This document shows, piece after piece, positions 54,690 to 64,000 of a stretch of 64,000 bases of DNA. Source of the DNA: Sycobia sp. Sy_11 (taxonomy: Eukaryota; Arthropoda; Insecta; Hymenoptera; Epichrysomallidae); NCBI GenBank assembly GCA_018907035.1, contig JACCIC010000278.1:250001-314000 (forward strand). The letters run 5' to 3'. The position numbers and the translations under genes are program-made. The notes below the pieces were generated by a model. It saw only the letters and a program-made list of their open reading frames with translations. It made no database searches and was not told where the DNA came from. How positions within the stretch are numbered: position 1 is the first letter of the stretch; each line of letters begins with the position of its first letter.

Positions 54690-56332
54690 CAGTGGCCTTG
54701 ACGCTTGTCAGGGCATCTGTCTGTCCAATGCCTCTGTTCTTTAAAGATCCAGCAAGGCCTGTTATGCTGACGCTGCGGTCCATCCCTCGAACGCCGTATA
54801 TCTTCTCGTACTGAAGAAGGATATTCCTGATTTCGTCTAGCGGGTGACCTGTACGAGCGATAATAATAATCGTCTGTACTTGATCGGTATTGCCGATCTG
54901 GTGTTCTTCTTTTTTGTTGGTCCCGATCTTGCTTGTGTGTGGGGCTTTGAGAGGGGTAACTGTGTCAGTATGGCGGTGCCGGAGAGGGGTTCCTGGGACG
55001 TGATGCTGATATGGGTAAGGCGTACCTAGGTGAGGGAGGCGGGTTTCTATAATAAGTGGACGGCGACCGATACCGTAGCGACGGACTTCTCTGTGGCCTT
55101 CTGGCTTCTGCTTGTTTTACGGCTGTTTCCCTGTTGATTATGGGAGTCGGACTGTCTCGTCGGGTGTCTTTGTGGAAGTTGTTAAAATGCGATTTGCTGA
55201 TCCATCAATTATAGTTCGTCGATGGGCTGAAAGTTATCTTTGTTAATCTTATCCATGTATAATGGATGTAGATTTCTATATATCCTGTCGAGCTGGGCGT
55301 CGAGTGTTGGTGCAGACGCCATCTTGTCTATCAGGACGCGCATGCCCCTGAGGAACAAACCTATGGGCTCTTTTCAGCCTTGTGTCCTATCACGCAATTC
55401 CCCTTTTAGCCCTAGAGTGTAGTCGATAGGCCAGAATTGACTGCGCAGCGCTGCCTTGAATTCCTCCAGGGTACGACAGTGTCTGTATAAGGGCCTAGTC
55501 CAGATACGGACTGGCCCGCGCAGTATCACTGAACTTCAAGATATGCCGCTGCAATGTCTAGGCTGTCCATTGTCTCCTCTAGTCCATCGATAAACTCCTC
55601 CACGTCCTTGCGAGGGGCTCCCATGAACTGCACTTTCCACTGGCGCAGCAACTGTCCGGTACGTGTTTGCATCAAGTACGTGTTCTGAAAGGGTCGACTC
55701 GCATTTGTGTTCTTAAATATTGCTGGTGCTGCACTGTGCACCGGATGCGCTCCATGTGTTGCGTAGGGCATACCCGTGTGTGGCATCGCGGCGTAGTGCT
55801 GGAACGGCACCGGGTGAGCGTATGGCCATCCTCCCGGCACTTGTTACCAACTGTTAGGGGCAGCGAATAGGTGGTGATCTCCAGCGACATTCGTGCTGTG
55901 TGCTAGTGGTGATAGCCATGGCCCGTACGGGTATCCCACGTATGGAGCGGTAGTCGGCCAAATCGGTGCCATAGTGGCGGCGTGGTGTTCCATCGTTTCT
56001 CTGTTCGTCACAGCATCACTGTTCCCTGCTTTATGTTGGATTTTTTCGAGTGCTGTGGAGCTCAGGCCTTTTGATATCTCCAAGATATCCTATTGGTTGG
56101 TCATTGTAGCTTCGTCTTCTTCGGCGTGTCATTCAGCTGCATCAGGCCCGAAGAGCCGCCGTATTTCGAAGCGCGTTATCCTGTCTTTCAGGATGGTTAG
56201 ATTCTGGTCTAATCGGATGTGTAGTCGTTCGGCTTCTTTGTGCAACGCGTCCTCCTGTAACTTCGCAAAGACGCCGCCAAGTCTTATTCTCTCCACATCT
56301 ATGTTACTCTTAGTCTCTTGAGGGAGCTCATT
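54690..56332 (-). pseudogene. Gypsy gag (copy 6)
   Basis: Zinc knuckles near 54770-54660: CWIFKEQRHWTDRCPDKRQG followed by HCYNCGQDNVTMLNCPR. The first knuckle has Phe for the second Cys. Upstream: the capsid-like part reads MPGGWPYAHPVPFQHYAAMP (55840) and QLLRQWKVQFMGAPRKDVEE, FIDGLEETMDSLDI (55650-55550). The N-terminal region (56300-56040) reads DVERIRLGGVFAKLQEDALH, KEAERLHIRLDQNLTILKDR, a helical segment, and EISKGLSSTALEKIQHKAGN. Several frame changes and stops. Confidence 0.68.
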
Positions 56333-56334
56333 TT

Positions 56335-57420
56335 TTTTTATTAGGCGAGATTCTTAAAATGGGACGATACAATGGCGAAAATATGTGAACAATAGCGATA
56401 TATATACAGTTGTTAAGCGGAGGGAAGATCAGTAATCGAGGTGTTCTTGCTTATGTCTATTAATAATAAAAAAAAGGTATTTCTCAAGAGAGATAGAAAA
56501 CGTTGCCCCCTTCTCTTTCTAGTGATTGCAGTTCCGATAATAATAATAGGGGTTCTTAATCTTGCAGAAGGTTTGATTCTCGTCTATATGAAAATTAATT
56601 AACATGCCTGCTCAGTGACGAAATCTTAAATAATCTTGATCATAAAATATATGGTGTATAAAAGCTGCGGTAGATCTCGAAGAAAAGAGAGAAATAATTA
56701 TACTATAATAATTAATTATACTATAATAAATACCAATTTATTTCATAAAATCGAATACCAATTATAAATTTATTAAAAATAATAAATACCAAAAAATTTT
56801 GGTTGTTTGTATTTTGCCAGTTGCTGTTATTATTTATATTTTTATTATTTATTATTATTATTATTTACGTTTATATTAAAACCCCCTTTTTTGAGAGAAA
56901 AAAATGAATATGTGTAGGTTACTATTATTATTATATTAATATTTTATTTTACGCTAGATTATTATTATCTAGATTATATTCAGTATGCTTATTATTTATT
57001 CGGCACTACGCTAGTTCTCTATTATCAATTATTATAGAGCACGGCATTGCCAGCTGGGAGTAAAGGCTAAAATAACAATTATTAAGAGGAAAGAAAAATA
57101 AAATTTTTCTTGTTAACGATGCTCCAGAAGTGCGAGTGCTTATTCAGCTGACTCCAAATTATCCTCTTCTATCAGATGCTAAATGTGTATTTACACACAC
57201 ACAAAGTAGGAACGGGAGGGGGACAAAAAAAAGAAAAGAAAAGAAAAATAAATTTTGTGTCTCTCTTTCTTTTTTTTGTAACACTGACTTGGTAAAAACA
57301 CGTCTATGATTTATTGATGCTGCTTTCCCTTCTGATATATTTTTCTTAAGTTGACTTACTTGTTCATAATTAGAAGATAATAATAAATATTTTTTTTTAT
57401 ATAATTATTATTAATTAATA
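56335..57420. other. AT-rich stretch, no gene seen
   Basis: Upstream of the minus-strand Gypsy copy 6. Simple AT-rich sequence with long A and T runs; may include that copy's leader. No primer site was recognised. Confidence 0.45.
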
Positions 57421-57425
57421 TATAT

Positions 57426-57937
57426 TTTTTTTTATTGGTCTTACAGTCCAATCAATTTCAACCAAAAATAAAATAAAATAAAAATAAAAAATAATAAAAA
57501 TAAAAAATAAAAATTAAAAATAAAAATTAAATTAAAAATTAAATTAAAATGATAATGACAGTCAGACTGTCCTTGTTTACATTCACCCCCGTAGACTAAT
57601 CTGAAAATAAAATATTAGCTGAAAAAATTCTTTGTTAGTAAAGTGCAGTCTGACTGTCCCCAACACCCTTACCTAATTGAAGACTTGTCCAACGTTTCGA
57701 GCTCGCTACGGCTCCTCATACAGTCCCTGATGAATTTTTTCAGCTAATATTTTATTTTCAGATTAGTCTACGGGGGTGAATGTAAACAAGGACAGTCTGA
57801 CTGTCATTATCATTTTAATTTAATTTTTAATTTAATTTTTATTTTTAATTTTTATTTTTTATTTTTATTATTTTTTATTTTTATTTTATTTTATTTTTGG
57901 TTGAAATTGATTGGACTGTAAGACCAATAAAAAAAAT
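57426..57937. repeat. Perfect inverted repeat made of Penelope pseudo-LTR sequence
   Basis: Left arm about 57426-57630, right arm about 57732-57937, loop 57631-57731. Over the roughly 195 bases I compared the arms are identical. Each arm carries TTACAGTCCAATCAATTTCA, the palindrome GACAGTCAGACTGTC (57557-57571 and 57791-57805), CCCCCGTAGACTAATCTGAA and AGCTGAAAAAATTC. The loop carries TAGTAAAGTGCAGTCTGACT, CTTACCTAATTGAAGAC and the hammerhead-like core. The same blocks in the same order occur at 33000-33230 and 32566-32880. Could in principle be an assembly chimera. Confidence 0.88.
57683..57724 (-). ncRNA. Hammerhead-ribozyme-like motif in the foldback loop
   Basis: The minus strand reads CTGTATGA, GGAGCCGTAGCGAGCTC, GAAA, CGTTGGACAAGTC. 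Same order as the motif at 33144-33185; stem II can form GAGC/GCUC. The 5' core has two extra bases (CTG-TA-TGA), and the short stem III is mismatched, so this copy is probably inactive. Confidence 0.45.
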
Positions 57938-57939
57938 AT

Positions 57940-59326
57940 TTATTAATTTGTATATGGGCAGTCGACAGAAGTACAATTCAATTGTTTTAATAATTATTAT
58001 TATATTAATTTTAATTTGTCCCAGTTACACGTATAATTCCCTGTTTATATATTGTTTTAGGTATAGAAATTACTTCACTGTTGTGATCCTTTAAGTATGT
58101 AATTAGTCGTTTGGTGTTACGTTGTTATTAGTTATCTAGATATAGTGGTCCTCTTACTATGTGGTTCCTTGTCCTGTCATTATTAGTTTCAGCTACTATT
58201 TTTACCAAATTATTTTATTTTTAGATTAAGTTAATGTTAAATTTTTATTTTATTCTTATATTTAGTATATAATAGCTTTATTATTATATAATAGTTTATT
58301 ATATCATAGCCAAAAAAGAAAGAAGAAGTTCAATATTGGAACGTTATTATATTTAGGCAGATTACTTCAATCCGGTTCGTTAAGATGCTTCCTGCATCTA
58401 TTTGTTGAGATCAGTATCTCAATTATGTATATTAGTCAATGTAGATTAATCGATATATTAATTAGACAAATTAAAAAGTAAAAAAAAAATGCGGCATTTG
58501 CTTCCTTTCAGCTTAGTGAGCTTTGTCTGTACTTGACTACAGATAAACTGCCAATAACTTTTCTACAAAAAATTTTTAATTTTCACGAAAATTGTCTGGA
58601 ATTAATTTCCACCATTGTGGTGAATTTCCAACTTCCTCTACTTTACAGAGTTGAAAAATTCCAACACCTTCCTGGGAATTGTTCTCTTTTAATTTCTTGC
58701 TGTATGTGCCTATAATCCAAGCGTATAGGTTATGCCTACCAAAAAGAGGAAATGTGATGGAGAGAAGGAGAAGAGAAATTCCTCAACAAGTTGAGCGACT
58801 TTTTTTTCTTGGAGTGGTGTTGTTCCTATACGGTGATTCAATATAAAGGTGAAGGGTATGAAAGCGATACCGATAACAGGGGGGGATTGTAGACTATACA
58901 CACTGGGTGTTATATATTGTTTGTTTTTTTTCAATGATGAGGCTCTCTTTCCATACTTATACATTTTTCTTCTGTTGAATATGGAATGATCACTTGACAA
59001 TACTTTAAAAATTGTTACTATCGTTTATGTGATACATAGGATAATATTAGATCCAAGATTCATGTGCAATACTGTTAAAACTATAAAGGGACAGGGACCA
59101 TAAAATACTTATATGGTTTTATACACAATAAAAGATGAAACGATACTTAATAATTCAATAAATATTTAGGGACCTGAACAATGTGAAAGGTAATGACAAA
59201 GTGTCGCTATCAGTTTTCTACATATTATATATGGAGCATAAATACAAATATATAGATTCAAACAGAATAATAATATAAACGATATGTATGTAGTATGTGA
59301 ATATAAGAAATATTTGAATAAGCCTG

Positions 59327-59378
<52 letters not shown>

Positions 59379-59960
59379 TTTCCAGAAGATGATATTTATC
59401 TTTGGTGTTAGCACAACAAGCACATTAAGCTTAAGAGGTATTCGACCTGCTGTCTACCTTGGTTTAGGTAACTTCTAAATCTTTTATTTACTTTGTTCTT
59501 ATTTTCATTTGAAATACCAGCACTTTACATGAGAAAAGAAGAAAGTTATCCTCCCTTTTTGTGCTTACACTACAGATACGAATAGAAAATATAATTATTG
59601 TATAAAGTTACAAATAAGATATAATATAAGATTAAAAGAAAATATTTTTTAAATACATAATGCCCTGCTTGCTTCTGCTATGTATAAGAAGGTAACGATA
59701 AGGGTATAGGGTTTCGAATGAATTTATTATTACTCAATGAATGAATTATTACTAATTTCTATCCTTATTTATTAATGCTTTCCAGTGAGTTTGGCAAGTT
59801 CAAGCCACTACGCATTCTTTTGTGCACAGTCATACGTGAAGCCATCGCGTGTGTGCACATGTATATACGCTGCGCAATTTCACTTGAGCATTATTTCTTT
59901 ATAAAGAATCGGGGAAATAATTATGTGCGCGGCTCGGCTATTCTATAAGCATATTTATTA
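57940..59960. other. AT-rich stretch, no gene seen
   Basis: About 2 kb without recognised domains. Open frames (57897, 58533, 59000-58710, 59423-59166) are AT-rich and match nothing known. Contains a (TA)n tract, listed separately. Confidence 0.5.
59329..59374. repeat. (TA)n microsatellite
   Basis: Uninterrupted TA run of about 46 bp. Confidence 0.95.
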
Positions 59961-59965
59961 TACTC

Positions 59966-59993
59966 GTCGAATTCCCCACGTTTGTGGTGCCAT
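59966..59993 (-). promoter_or_regulatory. Primer-binding-site-like sequence
   Basis: On the minus strand, TGGCACCACAAACGTGGGGA follows immediately on the LTR end (GAGGTATAAA). It resembles the tRNA-Lys type site at 30800-30826 (TGGCGCC...ACGTGGGG) with a short insertion. This fixes the orientation of the LTR at 59996-61135 as minus. Confidence 0.5.
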
Positions 59994-59995
59994 TT

Positions 59996-61135
59996 ATACC
60001 TCAGACACAGAGATTAATACTTACGGCTGTAGCTGTGTGCGTGAGCAGTTCCACAGCGCTGCTCGCCCGCTCTGCTGGGCTAGCGCTATGGAAAGAAAAC
60101 AGGCGAAATGGAATTGAAGCACGCCGTAGTATTAGCTAGATTACAACAATGAAGCCGTTCTTTATTACTCAAAACATTCATAAATGACTTGAGTAGCTCA
60201 GACACTACTCACTTATCGCGGGTTCCATAATGATACAATAAATATTACACAAGTTCGCGATCACATTAAGTGCGGGGTAAATGGGACACGGAAAGGGATG
60301 CTAAAGTACAATGACACGGGAGAACAACGGCACGATTCGGAACGGTATACTACACAAGGTACATGAACGGTGCAAACTCTATATACGTCTACACTAACAT
60401 AACCGCGACGCGGTACGCGGGGATCGCGGGGTACGTGAGCGGCTGTGGGTCAGGAGCCTCGCTGCACAAAATATATAAGGTAAATAAACTAAGGTTGTTT
60501 GCCGCCGAAGCCGATGCTGCCGATGTTCTTGTAGATCGCTGACGGCCGCTGCTGGCGTCCGGAATCGCAGCGACTGGGACGCTCGCTCTCTCTCTCTCTC
60601 TTTCTCCTACGCGGTTGCGTAAGAACGTGGAGGGCCGCGCCGCTAGCTCTCGCTCTTCGTTGCGCTTCGGCTTGGCCACGGCTAGCGACCGATGAAGGTA
60701 TCGCTGGCTCGTAGTCCGCAAACCGACGGCGGAGATGTTCCTGCCTTTGCCATCCACTCACACACAGATCGGAGTTGCGGCAAAGTTGCCTCCGTGTGTC
60801 TATCTCGGCAACTCCGGCTTACGCGCACGTATTCGTTACATCGGCTCGAGCTAGGCTGCAGAGTTCTGCCTCGAATGCATGTCGATGCGACGGCTGCTTA
60901 TACGGCGACCTCACCTGATTAACTTCGGTCGACGGAAAGCAAAGCCGATAACGACAAACTACAACGATACGTAAAGTATACGGCTAACACCAAGCTCGAT
61001 GCGGGGTGACAGAATGATCGCCGGAGAAGAATTGAAGCTCCTTTTTCGTGCTGCGTATCTACGGTTGCGCTCCAAGCGCCCTCGCGGCTCGCGCGAACAC
61101 TTTAACCTACAACCGCCGTTCAGGCGGTTACAAGA
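59996..61135 (-). repeat. LTR, family U, copy 2, with adjacent primer-binding site
   Basis: On the minus strand the block starts TGTAACCGCCTGAACGG (61135) and ends CTGTGTCTGAGG by 59996, followed by the primer-site-like sequence. An AATAAA is at about 60161 on the minus strand. It aligns with 48925-49620 apart from about 370 bp (60215-60585) present only here. The body of the element should lie below 59966, but nothing coding is recognised there, so only LTR and leader survive. Open frames within (such as 60757-60389) are not genes. Confidence 0.7.
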
Positions 61136-61156
61136 TATATATATATGTATATATAT
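61134..61156. repeat. (TA)n-rich tract between two LTR-like blocks
   Basis: GATATATATATATGTATATATAT between the end of LTR U copy 2 and the TGTGATG start of LTR-like block T copy 2. Confidence 0.9.
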
Positions 61157-61908
61157 TGTGATGCGACGAAAAATTTTAGATTTGATTTTATCAACTTATT
61201 CGAGCACACAACTTTTATTCTTGTGTCATACTCACCTGTGTCTCTCTGAGGAGGTCCCGCCAGCCTGAAAAAGGGAATTCGGGAAAAAGAAATTTTACGC
61301 GCGGTACAAAAAGATGTTTTTCTCAACAGAATTTGTTCGGCTCACTTTAGTTTCTAAATTTACACGCAATACCCGCGACTACACACCTACTCCGCAATCC
61401 GGCGCACTCGCCCGAGAAGTGAAACAAAGGGACGGGAAGGAAAGGGGGAAAAAAAGTTGCGGGTCACCGCCCACACGCGCGGTAAAGTACCGATCTGAGC
61501 CGCAGAGCCCGTTGCCGCGCGGGTCGTACTCACCATGGCCATGCTGGGGGCGATCGATGCCGGGTCCTGGTGACAGAAGGCGCGACCTTCGAGCGACCAC
61601 CATCCACATACGGACTGTTCTTCTTCTCGGGGTTCGTGCCCGTAGTTCATCGTTTCCTACGTCTCCGCCGATTCGTCGTTCTGCCGGACTTCTTTCTCCT
61701 TTTTTTCTCTCTCTTGGAGCTCATCCCCTTTCTCTTACATTCTCTCTATCGCGTTCTTCAGACTCTTGCTCCTCGGCGGCCGACAACGAACTCTTTGCCG
61801 AGCGTCTCGCGGTTCGTCGGAGAAACAGGATGGGAAAAAAGGGGGATACGACGGCAGCCGACGACGGCTGATCGCAATCGGGACGTACCGGATCCCGCAC
61901 TCGTAGAT
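61157..61908 (-). repeat. LTR-like block, family T, copy 2
   Basis: Starts TGTGATGCGACGAAA, like the block at 16938 (TGTGATGCCGCGAAA), shares GAGGAGGTCCCGCC against GAGGGGGTCCCGCC, and ends with CGACGGCTGATCGCAATCGG against CGACGGCCGACCGCGGTC. Between these landmarks similarity is patchy, and this copy is about 170 bp shorter. Also directly beside (TA)n. Its long plus frame (61314-61871, 185 residues) and overlapping minus frames are low-stop CpG-rich shadows; the frame has no recognisable domain. Confidence 0.55.
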
Positions 61909-61909
61909 T

Positions 61910-63390
61910 GAATATCGCCCCTTCAATATCAATATTTTGATTTATTACTAATCTTAAGGATAATAATAGTTTTCTATTAATTCAACAAGAAATGAAATTT
62001 GAAGTAGATGATCGATTCGATACTATTAAGATCTCTCAGCTTTTTTTTCTTAGATCACTCTGGAAGTTTAGATAATGAAGTTAATATACTACTGATTCCA
62101 TGTATTAAGACTTTGGAATACTTAATAATGTTTAAAGGGATAATATTAGACTTGTTATACTAGTAACCGCGTTTACATAAATTTGTTCGCATCATGCAAC
62201 TTACGTTTACAAAAGAAAATAAGTTATGTGAGCTTCTTTTGATAAATTAAACTATTCGTATACAGACCGATTAGGTTAATAAAAAAAAAATCTTTTTTGT
62301 ACTCATAATGATTCCAATAACCGAACAAAAAACTTTTCTCTTACATACTAATATACATTATTATACTAATTACACCTTATACACTAATATACATTTTGAT
62401 ACAATCAAAAAATTCACATACAGTCTTACATACTAAAATTTGTAATGCAAATTTATTATACTAAATTTATTATACTAAAATAACACACAAAAAAATTGTC
62501 GTTTTTCTTTTTTTTTTGATACTATTATTTAAATATAACTTATACAACAAAAAAATTTTCTTCTTCTGCATCATCTTTCTTTCAGTTTTCTTGATTTATG
62601 ATTCGTGAGTGTCTACCTGTTCATAACTCTCTCAACTTATTCATCATTGCATTTTCAAATACTAGAAAAATTTTCATTATGTGTGTTTTTCTCGATAATC
62701 ACTATTTTCCTTGAATCTCTTCCAATCTATCCATTGCTTCCTTGCCAACGTCATTATTTTATTTACCAACTATTTCTAATATTAATTGCTAAAATTTTTT
62801 TCTTTATTTTACGATCATTATTAATTATAATTATTTTTACTATTATGTGAACTAGCCTTTCTGGATTTATTGTTCTTTGTTTTTACTAGGTTTAGATCTC
62901 CTTTCTTTCTTTAATTTTTTATTATTATTTATATATTTTTTTGTTGATTATATCAGATTTCTCATCATTATTAAATTAAAAAAAGGTCAATTCATTTAAC
63001 GTTCGTTTACCGGATTCTTTATTCTTTAGCAGTATTTGTAATATATTTTTTTGTTATTGTCATTATTATTTCACTTATACTGTTTATATTGCTTATTCTA
63101 ATTATTGTACCTTTACCACTTATTCACATTTATTTTGTTTTTATTTTTTTCTACCTCGGTTCGCAATTCTATCACTCCAAGTACATCCAAGATTAGCAGG
63201 TAAATTTAAAAAGATGCTTTGATTTTATATAATCGAATAGTAATGGATTTAATGTTTTTTATAAATTCATAATTATTTATATCATCTTAATTGTTAAAAT
63301 TGCACTATCGCCTTGTTAATAAAATGAGTGTGCCTACCGCACTGCCTGTTCCCTTTATTACATACAGTAGCTACAAGCTCAGCAAAAAGG
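61910..63390. other. AT-rich stretch, no gene seen
   Basis: Pyrimidine-rich and AT-rich sequence with T homopolymers. The open frame at 62605-62850 is a Phe/Ile/Leu-rich product of that composition. No transposon or host motif recognised. Confidence 0.55.
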
Positions 63391-63395
63391 AACAA

Positions 63396-63422
63396 AACAC
63401 ACACACACACACACACACACAT
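63396..63422. repeat. (AC)n microsatellite
   Basis: Pure AC run followed by a TTTATTTATTTACTTATTTA tetranucleotide-like tract at 63430-63455. Confidence 0.93.
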
Positions 63423-63799
63423 ACACATATTTATTTATTTACTTATTTATTTATGCTTGACTTGTAATTACAATTACTGAATTTGATTATGAGTATCAAG
63501 AAAACACAAAACTCTTTCAAGATTCCTGTGAAAGAGACAAAGTACTTATTCTTAGAAATGGTAATGATTCTTAGTATTAATACTTACTTGAGTTTATTTT
63601 CATTGTTATTGCTTCTTACTGTGCTCATTGCAAACATAAACAGTGTATTGAGATAGTAAATAAATACGCATATTGTCTTAAATGTAATTTGTATTATTTA
63701 TTATCATCAATTTATACGAGAAAAGTATACATTTAACCTATGTAGACAGATTTCATAACAATCTCTCATATATATACATGCTCATGTATGTATTATCCC

Positions 63800-63800
<1 letters not shown>
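63423..63800. other. AT-rich stretch, no gene seen
   Basis: Non-coding in all frames beyond short runs; nothing recognised. Confidence 0.5.

Positions 63801-63857
<57 letters not shown>
63801..63857. repeat. Compound (AC)n-(TA)n microsatellite
   Basis: Short AC run (63801-63813) merging into TA dinucleotides to 63857. Confidence 0.95.
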
Positions 63858-63858
<1 letters not shown>

Positions 63859-64000
63859 ATGGCACCGACTACTTTTCGACCTCCTTCCTTTTTGGTCCCT
63901 TAAAAGGAAGACTTTTCATTTTGCTTGTTTTAATGAACGACATTAATTGATACATCCCTACTGACAGCTCCCTCAGCACCTAATGAGTGCGTATAGCTAC

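Larger units (their letters stand above)
51266..56332 (-). mobile_element. Minus-strand Gypsy retrotransposon, longest copy (Gypsy copy 6)
   Basis: Full Gypsy order on the minus strand: gag (56332-54700), protease (54683-54028), reverse transcriptase (54034-53575), RNase H (53520-53005), integrase (53005-51855) and charged tail (51850-51266). Several frames are open for more than 100 codons, so it decayed less than its relatives. It still has an internal deletion in reverse transcriptase and several frameshifts. LTRs were not found directly at its ends. Confidence 0.82.

Noticed and set aside
61314..61871. 185-residue open frame as a host gene
   Set aside because: Coincides with LTR-like block T copy 2, overlapped by other long frames on both strands, with no recognisable domain.
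1..64000. A bacterial-style defence or biosynthetic system
   Set aside because: All recognised coding sequence is eukaryotic transposon or one spliced exon; there are no operons or Shine-Dalgarno-led genes.

Overview
This window looks like a transposon-rich stretch of an insect chromosome. Gypsy, mariner, Polinton, LINE and Penelope relatives in AT-rich DNA with many (TA)n tracts suggest a hymenopteran, perhaps an ant; the species call is inference. I find no prokaryotic operon, CRISPR array or rRNA. The only stretch that looks like host coding sequence is one short exon with a laminin-type EGF module at 28278-28488.

Layout from left to right. 1-4850: minus-strand Gypsy remains split by a full-length but dead mariner (901-2179). 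4860-5560: Mutator-like transposase fragment. 5697-9400: plus-strand Gypsy copy, then a plus-strand LTR-like block to about 11190. 11224-15791: minus-strand Gypsy copy with an 86-bp tandem repeat and a (TA)n tract inside its integrase. 16938-17861: LTR-like block beside (TA)n. 19635-20330: Polinton/Maverick integrase relic. 20435-22110: two mariner copies joined together. 22110-25390: LINE (endonuclease and reverse transcriptase) interrupted by a second Mutator-like element. 26260-27260: mariner. 28278-28488: laminin-EGF exon. 30046-30440: mariner fragment. 30800-31545: LTR-like block with a primer-binding-site-like end. 32560-33640: Penelope-like element with a GIY-YIG endonuclease and two pseudo-LTR units carrying hammerhead-like motifs. 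33655-34910: Gypsy gag-protease fragment. 36425-39960: minus-strand Gypsy with large internal deletions. 41290-46060: two plus-strand Gypsy copies end to end, the second a sister of the copy at 5697. 46062-48760: two mariners. 48925-51130: LTR plus a gag fragment. 51266-56332: the longest minus-strand Gypsy. 57426-57937: perfect inverted repeat built from the Penelope pseudo-LTR. 59966-61135: LTR with primer-binding site. 61157-61908: second copy of the 16938 LTR-like block. The rest is AT-rich DNA with no gene that I can see.

Almost every coding region is broken by stops, frameshifts or deletions, so no element here is likely to be autonomous. The most notable signal is the Penelope-like family: a GIY-YIG domain followed downstream by tandem pseudo-LTRs with hammerhead-ribozyme-like cores and a 15-nt palindrome, with two further dispersed fragments, one of them a perfect foldback of about 0.5 kb.
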